In this document: piece after piece, positions 46,875 to 56,900 of the stretch
How positions within the stretch are numbered: the first letter of the stretch is position 1
Layout: every line of letters starts with the position of its first letter
Assembly (NCBI GenBank): GCA_905178155.1
Contig: CAJINV010000008.1
Coordinates: 1,612,001 to 1,676,000, forward strand
Direction: 5' to 3'
From: Amoebophrya sp. A120
Taxonomy: Eukaryota; Sar; Dinophyceae; Syndiniales; Amoebophryaceae
DNA length: 64,000 nt
Program-made: the position numbers and the translations under genes
The notes under the pieces: generated by a model
The model's input: the letters and a program-made list of their open reading frames with translations, nothing else
The model's database searches: none
What the model was told of the DNA's origin: nothing

Positions 46875-47603
46875 AGTGCGAATGTCGTCGAGGTGACCGC
46901 AGTGGTAGAACGAAGTGATTACTTCTTGATATTACAGTACCTCATTTTTCCGCTACACCGATTTTTCATCTGCAAGTACTTGAACAGAACGCGCGGCGTC
47001 ATCTAGATCTTGCGGAGACCACCGAAATAATCGATGCAGCAAGGGGTCTCGTCGTTCCACACCCACGCGACATTGATTGTTCCTTCGCGGTTCAAGTATG
47101 ATCTTGGACTTGAGTCGATAGACTCGGCGTTTTTGTTCAAACTACTCAATCCCTAAACCAAAATTATAACTAAAGGAAAGTGAGGGAGCGCCTGCTGATT
47201 TGCTGTTCTCCTCTTGTTGCGACTGCTTGGTGTTTGACGCCAGACACTAAAGTAAATTCCTCGTCCTCCTTCTCAGCTTCAGTTGTTCGTTATTTGAAAT
47301 GCTGTTTTTACCAGGACGACGGACACGGAGTTCAAGAGAGAGCAAGAGACCACCGACTCCGACGGAAATCGAAATTATAACAAGAACACCTCCGCAGAGG
47401 CGCCTGCATCAGGCATCCGAAAGACGCAAATCAAAAGAGTTGGGAGACGGAGGAACATCAACAGCAAGTTCGCCTTCGCTGCTCCAGCATTTTCGAGGCA
47501 ATCATTCATGTTCGCAGAACCACAGCAGGGGCTACGAGTTCGACTTCGATGACACGTCGATACACTATAGGTTACCGGTGCTTGTTGGTAAAATAAAACT
47601 TCT
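46875..47603. other. Intergenic region
   Basis: Upstream region of the CSPP1-like gene. Plus-strand frames here (for example 47299-47603) have no domain and are judged non-coding. Confidence 0.4.
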
Positions 47604-48914
47604 TCACATACACACACAATTGCTGTCTTCCTCACTAGTTGCGGAATTCGGATTCGCACTGCCCGAACTCGAGCCTTGCGCAACCCCTCGATTTTGTTTG
47701 TACTGCTGTTTCCGCAACTCGCGCAACTCTGCAAGCTTGTCTGCTTCAGACATCGTCTTTGCGCCGGCTTTGACAGCGGGTGCAGCCGATCCTCCAGCTG
47801 GTTGCTGCATTCCCGCAACCGCAGCGGGAGTAGATTGATTTTGCTGATGCTGAGGACCTCGCCCAGCGAGCGGTCCTTGAAAAGTCGTCTCTGGAGGCGG
47901 CGCTGCTCTCGAACTTGCGGCGATATTGGAGGTGATTGCAGCTGCCACTGCGGACCCCCTTTCGTTTCTGTTCTGGCTCACTTGCGTTGCGGTCGCGGCC
48001 GCTGATACCGAATCTTCCGCAGCGCTCGCTTTGAGTCTTACCGGCGGCAAAAAGTCGTCACGAACATTCTCGGGAGTGGCGTCGCTACTGGTTGTTCCAA
48101 CACTTCCTCGCGGTACTAGCGCACCATTGCTTGGTGCGCTCGCTCCGGTCGGCATAACTGCTCCTCCCTGAGGCCGCATAGTTTCCTTGGACGATGAAGC
48201 CACGAGTGTGGATTTGCTTGCGAGGAGCAGCGTGTCCTCGGCCTTTTCCCGAAACTCCGACAGCCGACTTTTCCATTGCTGAAACACGCGCGCTACCCGG
48301 GGAACTTTCTTCACCGGCAGGGTTAGCCCTACGGAGGGGTCCGCCACAAAGCCTAGGACGGTTAGGATTCGCATCATGGGAATCGAGGTGAAAATCAGTC
48401 GCTTCAGCGTCTCGTTGCTGCGCTTCAGAAACCGGTACTTGTCGTCCTGCTTTTTCACCACATTCGTGAACACCTTCTCTAGCAAGTCCCATTGCTCGTC
48501 GCTGATTTTCTGGGCCGTCTTCGTGGCGCCGTATTTGCTCGTGAGGTCGGTGAAAAACTCAAAGCACGGGTGCTCATCCTCGTAGCGGTGCTTGAAACAC
48601 GTGGTCTGCTCGCAAATGTCACACTGCACAGCCTTCTCTGGAATCAGCTTCTGCTTGCATGCCACGCAGAACAGGCGCGGCGCCGAGGTGGACGAGCTGC
48701 TGCCTCCGTCTGTGAGTCTTTTTGGCGGCTGTTCTGTTGTAGTGTACAGGTCGTGCTGCTCCTCATCCATTCCTCCATTGGCTTCGTCTAGTATGGCGTG
48801 TCTTCGATTTCGGAAGCAACTTTCGCAAAACACCTTGTCGCCGCACTTCTGTGGCAGAAAATCCTGTTGGCCACAAATGCTACAGAATGCTCCAACGTCG
48901 GAAAATTCCGCCAT
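47604..48914 (-). CDS. AN1-type zinc finger + PUB domain protein with C-terminal CaaX box
   Basis: Single exon, 436 residues, ATG at 48914. The N-terminus has a zinc cluster (CSICGQQDFLPQKCGDKVFC, about residues 11-33), then an AN1-like finger (CVACKQKLIPEKAVQC through CFKHRYEDEHPC, about residues 83-118). Residues about 150-230 match a PUB/PUG domain (YRFLKRSNETLKRLI, then MRILTVLGF). PUB domains bind p97/Cdc48, and AN1 fingers occur in proteins that handle ubiquitinated or misfolded clients, so a role in Cdc48-linked protein quality control is likely. The remainder is Ser/Ala/Gln-rich. The last four residues, CVCM, form a CaaX motif with Met at the end, as in farnesylated proteins, implying membrane attachment. 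Start and stop are unambiguous. Confidence 0.8.
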   Translation of the reverse strand: MAEFSDVGAFCSICGQQDFLPQKCGDKVFCESCFRNRRHAILDEANGGMDEEQHDLYTTTEQPPKRLTDGGSSSSTSAPRLFCVACKQKLIPEKAVQCDICEQTTCFKHRYEDEHPCFEFFTDLTSKYGATKTAQKISDEQWDLLEKVFTNVVKKQDDKYRFLKRSNETLKRLIFTSIPMMRILTVLGFVADPSVGLTLPVKKVPRVARVFQQWKSRLSEFREKAEDTLLLASKSTLVASSSKETMRPQGGAVMPTGASAPSNGALVPRGSVGTTSSDATPENVRDDFLPPVRLKASAAEDSVSAAATATQVSQNRNERGSAVAAAITSNIAASSRAAPPPETTFQGPLAGRGPQHQQNQSTPAAVAGMQQPAGGSAAPAVKAGAKTMSEADKLAELRELRKQQYKQNRGVAQGSSSGSANPNSATSEEDSNCVCM

Positions 48915-48980
48915 TCTTTCTCTGGTGGGTTGGAAGTGCTCTCCACGTAGTTCTTCGCCGCGACCGTGATGCTGATGTTC

Positions 48981-50132
48981 TCAACAGCTCTTCGCGGCCA
49001 AGATCCTGGAGGTTTTGTTTTCCGGGGCGATTTCGGCCGCTACGTACAAGCTTTTCGAGTTCGGCGGCCACAAACACAGTCTCACCCTGCCCTCGAGCAA
49101 GCCGAGCGGAACTGGCCCGTAGTGGCGGCTGTCGTTCGATTTCCCCTTGTTGTCGCCTTCAACCCAGACGTGTCCCTGTGGCACTCGCTCGACCCGCGTC
49201 GAGGTCGACGAGAAAGGTCGCCGATAGTGATACGGGGCGAAAGAATTTGAATTACCTGCTGATGAAATGTCGCGAATTATACGATCTTCTATCGGAGGCA
49301 CCTGGTGCCCGGTACCACGTGGTAAGTACTGGTCCTGGTTCCGTTCCCGTACAACAACCAAATCGCCAGCTAATGCGACAACTCGCTTGCAAACGCGGAC
49401 ACCCGGGTTCTCCGGGGAGTTCAAGACCACTACCTGGCCTAGGACGGGCACTGGGTACAAATATTTGGAAAATTTTTCATACAGCAAGACGTTGCCAGTC
49501 TCCGAGAACACGGGCTCCATGGAGGCTCCGACCGTCGTGCAGAAGTCAAATCCATACTCGTGCAGGCAATGGAGCAATCCGAAGAACTGCACAAATCGGC
49601 CGAGAAGGGTCAGCGCTTGCTTCGCTTTACTCGAGAATGAACCACCTCCACTGGCGTCGCCGTGGGAGTGGTCCCGCGCACCACTTGCACTACCGCTGCT
49701 GGGTGCCGCGTCTGCTGGTGCGGGGGGTACTATAGAAGAGCCGGCCTTCTGCTGCGTGTCAGTATGCTGACTATCGACGACGACGGACGACGGGCTGGCG
49801 ACTCTGACTACATTGGAAAATTTTACTCTGGACAGGTGGATGAGGCCGCTGCCGGTCGTCGCAAAAGGAAAGGCACTGAAATGTCGCCGAGTCGCCCTTT
49901 GCGTTTGCAAGTGCAGACGAGGTACAAGAACGTCGATCACACCGGGCGACCTTGTAGCCGCGAAAGGGGTTGTCTGTTTGGCAATTCCACCCGCCAGGGT
50001 AACGCCAGCGTTCTGGTGTGCGCAGCCGATGTGTGCAAAAATTCGGTGACAGTCAGGAATTATGGTGGCGGAAAATCGCCGAGTTGTGCTTGAACCACAC
50101 AGGAGCGGATTGAAGGTTTGCGTTCGCACCAT
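48981..50132 (-). CDS. Mitochondrial inner-membrane peptidase (Imp1/Imp2-like), S26 family
   Basis: Single exon, 383 residues, ATG at 50132. It removes sorting signals from proteins delivered to the mitochondrial intermembrane space. The catalytic Ser is in TVGASMEPVF (about residue 203) and the catalytic Lys in VCKRVVALAGD (about residue 248), the spacing of type I signal peptidases. A third conserved block is HVWVEGDNKGKSNDSRHYGP. The N-terminal 90 residues are rich in Arg, Ser, Thr and Ala with few acids, as expected for a mitochondrial presequence, followed by a Ser/Ala/Gly linker to the domain. The weak hydrophobic segment before the Ser (GRFVQFFGLLHCL) is the probable membrane anchor. 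The insertion between the Lys and the GDN block is longer than usual. Confidence 0.87.
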   Translation of the reverse strand: MVRTQTFNPLLCGSSTTRRFSATIIPDCHRIFAHIGCAHQNAGVTLAGGIAKQTTPFAATRSPGVIDVLVPRLHLQTQRATRRHFSAFPFATTGSGLIHLSRVKFSNVVRVASPSSVVVDSQHTDTQQKAGSSIVPPAPADAAPSSGSASGARDHSHGDASGGGSFSSKAKQALTLLGRFVQFFGLLHCLHEYGFDFCTTVGASMEPVFSETGNVLLYEKFSKYLYPVPVLGQVVVLNSPENPGVRVCKRVVALAGDLVVVRERNQDQYLPRGTGHQVPPIEDRIIRDISSAGNSNSFAPYHYRRPFSSTSTRVERVPQGHVWVEGDNKGKSNDSRHYGPVPLGLLEGRVRLCLWPPNSKSLYVAAEIAPENKTSRILAAKSC

Positions 50133-50999
50133 CCATCGCTGGTCGACGACGCGGGCACGTGCTGTTCAACACAAGTTCTACTGCCGAATCTGCATCTGTA
50201 CGAGTTTCGCGATGTATTGATTGCGGTCAGTAGAGCAGTGTCGGAGTTCGGAATTGCAATCCCGATCGAGTTTTGATCATGAAGATGTTATCGATTCTCT
50301 TCCCAACTATTTGAAAGCGAAACTGAAAAGGCAAGAAGCGTACTAGGCGATGAAAAATGTGCCGATCGCAACTGAATGATGCTGTACATACTTACATGAT
50401 AGCGCAAGCTGCTTTGCACATCATATTAACTCTGTCGTGCTATATTTTTTGCATGATCATTTGCAGCTCTCTGACTAAATCAACTGGCTCAACACCCCTT
50501 AACCAAAACGAGACCTGCACAATACGATGAAAAAATGAAAAATGATCGTCAACATAAAATGTAAGAAATTTGTGGTCTGCCAAAACATATTTTTCTGACT
50601 CTGCTCTTGTTCTCTCGTAGAATTACTATGCGTGTTTTCATTTACATCACAAAATCAAAAATGAAACTGAAAGTGAAAGAACTGAAACTATGATACTTCT
50701 ACAGATTGCACGTGCACCGGTGTCGCGAGGATGCTCCCTCCATGTTGTCTTTGTCGAGAGAACAAACGTACTGAAATGACGAAAAGTACTAGTAACAACT
50801 AGCACCAAGTATGACAGGGACAGGGTCACAAGATGATCGTGTAGATTATAGAGTTGTGAGCGGCCACATGTATTGATATTGTGCCTCTATGTCAGTATAA
50901 CTTCTTTTCATGATGTCGTAGTCGAGATGATGATGCACACGGGATCTTAAAACTTCGTGTTTTGCGAATCTTCGCTCTACTCAGCGTGCTTCACTTTAT
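50133..50999. other. Intergenic region
   Basis: AT-rich spacer upstream of the peptidase gene and downstream of Listerin. No domain or structured RNA was recognised. Confidence 0.4.
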
Positions 51000-53900
51000 T
51001 CAGAAGGGCTGTTTACAAAGCGGACAGGTGGACTTCCCACTGGACTGGAACCATTTGCTGAGACACGCCTTGTGGAACTTGTTTTTGCAGGTGGGGCACT
51101 GCGACCGCGGGAGCGTGTTAAATTGGACATGCACCACGGAGTAGCAGATCATGCAGTCTTCCCAGCCCTGGAAGTGCGACACAAAGTTGCCCCGCCATTG
51201 GATGATCAGATCTGGAAACGAGATGTTTTCGCAGGCTCGCGACGCGAGTTCCCACTTCCGGAACTTGGCCATCGGGACGCCCATGATTCCGCTCTCCGCC
51301 GCCATCGGCCCGCTGGCGCTCAACGCGCTTTCCGCAATCAGCTGCCACGCCGGCTGCGACGAGGCGGAGAGGTCTACTGCTGCTCCACCGCCAGATGTCG
51401 ATGTTGTTCCGGATTTCGTGTTTTTCTGATGCTGGTTGCTAGCCGGCGATGGACTCGAAGCGCTGTTCCCGCCCTGCTGTACGACCAATGGGCCGAGCGG
51501 ATAGTTATCGACGAGCTGGAAGGTAAGTTGTGCCGTCACGTCGTCCTCGTTAGACAGGTTCACGGTAATCGACTTCGCGGACTTGCGCAGCAGGAATTTC
51601 ATGGAAATTTCTGATTCTTTCACTTCCTCATCCGAGTTGTCCGGTAGTTTCGGCTTACTCGCTTGCCAGTCGTCCTGGTGCTTCAGCAGAACTTTTGCCT
51701 TTTCTATCTGCTGCGGAAGGAACACCGTCGTGAAAAGGTGTTTTCCGTAGAAGCTGTCGATCACTTTCCAGCTCTGCTTCCACGCTCTTCGCTTCCGAAA
51801 GCGAATCAGCTCGGTCACAAAGAAGGCGCTCGGCAAAAGCTGCTGCAGGTAGTCGTCGAGAAGAAGCTTCAGTCGGATGTTCGACGTGATCGCTGTGAGC
51901 GACTCAAAAAGTGGATCGGCCACGGGGTCCGCTCCTTGCAGTGCTTGGTGCTTGGTTTGGTGGTCCAGGAAGCGCTTGACCAGCCCGAAGCGCTCTGCGA
52001 GGGCTTCCGCAAGGTCGTACACCAGCACCGGGGGGGCGGCGTCTGCGTCCTCATCGTCGTCTCCATTCCAACTTGTGCCGAGCGCGCGGTTGCCCAACTC
52101 GCAGATCACTTTCTCAAAGAACGCCTTCGACTGCTCAGGCGAAGGAACACGTGAGGGTCCGTTGCGGTCCGCAACTACGCTGCAGACTTTGTCTTGATGC
52201 CGCGCTAGTGTCTTCAGTAAGGCCAGTTGCGCTGCGGGTCTGGCAGCGTTTCTTGCTTTTGTGCTTGTTGCCAACCTTCCTGCTTGAGAAGTTATTCTTT
52301 GAGATGACTGGTGTAGTACTGAATCTCCGCCGGCCATCGTAACAAGGCTCCTTCGTTTACACTCGGCAACTACAGACGACATTGGACCCTGCATTTCGGA
52401 CTGCAGGTAGAGAGCATTCACGAAGCTATTGACTTCCTGCTCATCCGAGTTGGCAGTTGCCTGAGAGAGTTCTGAACTCAACTCAGAGACGAAGGACACG
52501 AAAAAGGTATCCAGCATCCCTCTTGTGATCGAAATTCTTATCCCGGTCGCATCTTCAGAGAGGCACTTCTCGGTGCTCTGCCTTGTAGTGTTGACTTGTT
52601 TGCCGGGGCTGGGCTGCTCATTCGGGTTTTTGGTCCTCTCCCGAGCTGCAACCGCTCCACTTTTCTCATCCTGCTGATCCTCACTTTCATCCGGAGCACC
52701 TACAACCGGGCAAACGCTCGCATCCGGCTCTGTTTCGGAGGCCGCGCCCGATAAAGTCTCGTCGATGTGCTCGTGCACGCCGACGCTTTTCTCATGCGTT
52801 ACGACTTCCCAAACAACCTTGAAGGGCTCTTCGTTTTTCCTCTTCGCATCTACGACCTTGCGCGTTTCTTCCAGCAGCTGAAACAGCAAATGCCACGTCG
52901 ACACGATGAACCTTCGTTTTGCGTCTGCAGACACAGAAGGAGAGGACGGACAGCTTGATAGGGAAGTAGATGACACTTGTTCTATTGCAGCTGATGTTTT
53001 GTTCACCTCTGCCGTGACTTGATGCAGTAGCTTAACAAGTTTTTCCACCGAAACGGTCTGCGTTTCTTCAAGGAGACGTGACAGGGCTAAGAGTGCAAAG
53101 TTCTCCGCTGTGGCGTAGTACTGCTCTACGATCAGGGTGAGAATTCGCACACCCTGCGACCCAGCCGAAGAACGGGGGGAGGTCATCGTCACGCTACCCG
53201 CGGTGCCTGTCGGGTCGAAAAACAAAGCCGCAAGATCGTCGGGCGTTCTTGTTTTGGAGGCCGATGGCTTATTCATTTTCTCCACAGGAATGTTCTGGAT
53301 CAACCTCTCAAGGATCCGTCTTCTCTGCTCTTTCGCAACGGGAGGGGCGACCGTCCAGTGTTCAACATGGAGCCCACGACCCCGTGTGGCTACTAGTGAA
53401 GACCTTTTGTTCCTGCAGGTGCCGGTCGGGATATCGGAATTAACCTTCGCGTCAACATCGCGGAGCATCGAGTTCGAACCTCGCACTATATCCACAAACT
53501 CCAGTTCTTCAGGCGAAAGCTTGAAGCCTGTCACTGACAAATTCTCTTCCAACGCGTCGCAAAAAATCTGCTTAGTCGTTTCGTCTTGCGCATCGTCATC
53601 CGAAGATGAGTCTTCGTCGCTGCCACAAGCTGTTGATGTGGGTGAAGCAAAGATATCTTCGCGACCACCATCACCCGCAGCGCTTTCTTGTGTCCTCGTA
53701 GTCGTTGGGACGCTACCTCGATCTAGGAACAACCCAGGTTTTTTTCGTAGGCAGTCCGCGATTGCTGTCCAGGTTTGAGAGCTAAGTTCCGCTCCCACAA
53801 GTCCGGCCGGGAAAGAAGTATCAAATGTAAAAATGTCTGGGTCTGGAAGGGTACCAGGTTTGTCGTGCATATTTTGCATGACTCAGGATGTCTGTAATGC

Positions 53901-56900
53901 ATGATCTAGCATCACACGTTTCGAGAGGCCTTCCTGATGCCTATCCCGCATGACAAACGCCCTCCCCGCGTAGCACAAACTGGGCGCCTCTTGCTGGTCA
54001 ACATGCAAAAATACAGATTTTTTTAGAATCCAAAGTTAGCATCACAAGTTGCATTCTTCCAGACCCAGACATTTTTACATTTGATAAGAAGCGAGCGAAG
54101 ACAAGACATGCCAACTCCCCCAGCAATCGGCTAGGCTGGCTCGCGCGCGATATTACAATGAAAAATGCCCCCACCCCCGAACTTGAAAGCATTTGTATTG
54201 CAAACCTTTCCAAATGAAACATTCGCCCTCTTGCATGTATCAGCATCACAGATTTCCGAATGTGAATAGCAAAAATTTGTATTGCAAAGATCGCAACAAG
54301 AGCGGTGAATGTCATGGAAGCGATGCGAAACACGACTAGACTCTGCATCAGAAAGATTCATACTCCTTTCATGCATGACAAAAAGTTTTCATTTGGAAAC
54401 TTCGCATCACAAATTTTTGCAACTTTGGGGGTGGGGGGCACTTTTCACTGTAGTACGCGACGCTCGAGATTCGCAAAAATAGTTTGTAGCTGCTGGGAAG
54501 GAGTTGCGCCAGAACTGGCAGCAGGAACTTTGGTGCTTGTCATCACACCACCAGCAGGACCACGAGTTCCTTTATTGGTGCTGCCACCCATCCTCCCACC
54601 AGCATCCAAAGCATCCAGGGAACTACCGGCGAATTCCAAATAAGCAGCATTCAGCTCTGCATCTTCCGGCTTCGTACTGGCAGTGGAGATATCAACTGTA
54701 AAAATGTCTGGGTCTGGAAGATTAAGACACTTGTCATGCACGTTTTGCATGAGCCATGATCATGTCTGTGATGCATACCCTAGCAATACAGATTTTTGAG
54801 GGCTTCTTGATCTTGATGCGTATTCCGAATGACAAATGCCTTCTCAGCGTAGCAAAAATTGCATTTCCCAGCTTTGGCACTCATGCAATACAGATTTTTT
54901 TGGAATCCACATGCAGCATCACAAGTTGCATTCTTCCAGACCCAGACATTTTTACATTTGATAGGAGATTTTTGCGGTCTCGAGAAAGCGCAGCACGCAG
55001 TTCCGCTCCACTGGTGGTCGTTGCCGGTCTGTGGGAAGAAAAGTCAGCTCCTTGTCTGCAGCCTGTGTCTTGGCGAGGTTAGCTTTCAAAGCTTCAATGG
55101 CAGTTTGAGTAGTTCCACCAGCTGCAGGTCCCGCTTCGCCGGGTGCCATGCCCAGATCCTCGTCATCCGCGGTTTCAAAGTCACCAGCAAGCAACCGCCT
55201 CAGGTATTGCCTAATCTTTCCTTGCGCAACCTGCTGCTCCGGAGCAGCTTTATTGTTGTTCTCTAGTACGTCAGCGCCGTCCAAGAGGATAGAATTTCCT
55301 TTCGTACCCGAAAATTCTAAGAGCAGAAGCTCGAGCCATCGCTCCACCGCGACTGCCGTAGTGCGACTGGTTTTTGTCGGTTTCTTGTTCGCGGATCCAG
55401 ACGAGACGCTTGCACCCGTTTTTGCTTGAAGTAGACCAATTTCTTCCGGGATACTTGCTGCAGAAACAGCCTGGAGCACGGGTCCGTCTCCATCATCTTC
55501 GAATCCTGAGGGAGGAGATGAAGATGATCCGGTGCCGTTAACCGCTGCTGGCACACCACCCTCAAAATGACCCTCAGCAACTTCATCAATCGCGAGCGTT
55601 GTTTTCTGTGTTAAGTCTGCCATCGCAGCTACTGTCACCAGGTCAAGGTCCTTATGGCGATGCTGTGCAACCACGTAACCCAGAGCTGCGAGCAGGCGCA
55701 ATACCGATGCGAATTTGGATTTGCTCTGAAAATTGTCCATCAACGAGGGGATGTGCTTCTCTGCAATCTCGTCAAAATCCTGGGAAGTCAAAGCTTTTTT
55801 CGCTCCAGTGTCTATCCTATCGCTGCTCCGTATCTGGTGCGCAAGAATCTGGAACCACGCCCAGAAAAGGAGTCGGTGTTCTTCAGTTCGTGATAGATCT
55901 GACACACCGGAGTTCTTGAGCACACTTCGTTCTTCGTTCCAAGAATACGCTGTACCGAAGTACCGCAGAAAGCTGGAATCGGATTGGGCTGAAATACCTC
56001 GCATCAGCTCCGCTGTACCCTCCGGAGGATTTTTACCTTGTTGTGCCACTGCTGTAAAAGCAGCGACGGTGTCTTCGATCCGTTTCTGGAATAAAGCTCT
56101 CTGGCCTTGATCAGCAACATCCTTGTTCGAAGAGTAAGTTTTGCTTCCACCCAATCCGTTGGTTCGTGTGAGGCAGCTCAACATTTCCATCTCACCATGC
56201 GTACGGCAGTAGTCAAGCAACGGAACAACTGCTTCTTCACTATCTTCATCTATGTTCTGTTTCATAGTTCCAAGCAGCGTCTTGATCACATTTCCCACCG
56301 CAGCATTGCCCTGTTGCTCGCGCTCCAATTTGCAGAGATACGGCAAGTTCGAGGAAGAAACGTTCACGCCTACTGGTTTATGGCTTGCGCCGCTCGGCGC
56401 ACTTCTACTCGAAGACGTAGAATCTCGCGCATTTAAGAGTGGAATGACAGTACCTGTGGTAAGCGCATCCTTGATGTGCCCTCCTCCAGTACTGCCAGCG
56501 AGGACGAAGCACGCTGGTATCCGCAAGGACGCTGCTGAAAGCTTCGCAAAGACCGCTTGACCTCGTCCAGTAGACTTCACTGCGCTACTATTTGTCAAGT
56601 CGTTCACCACACGGCACATCTCAAGAAACGAGGCCCACCCGTCGTGAAAACTCGCCTCCGTCACCGGGTTCAGACAATTGCGAAAACAAGTCGAAGAGCA
56701 ACCTTCCCGGAGTACAACAGCACTACCTGTGGACATGGGCGTGCGAGTGTGCTGGTCATGGTCGTCGAAGTGAGAGCCAGCAGTGCTATCTGCTTTGGAT
56801 TCCGCCCGAGATCTACTGACGCTCTGACGTCGGGACGACGAACCATGTAGGAAGAACTTACTCTCACCGAATTCGGTGGAAACCGCTCCAAAATGAGAGT

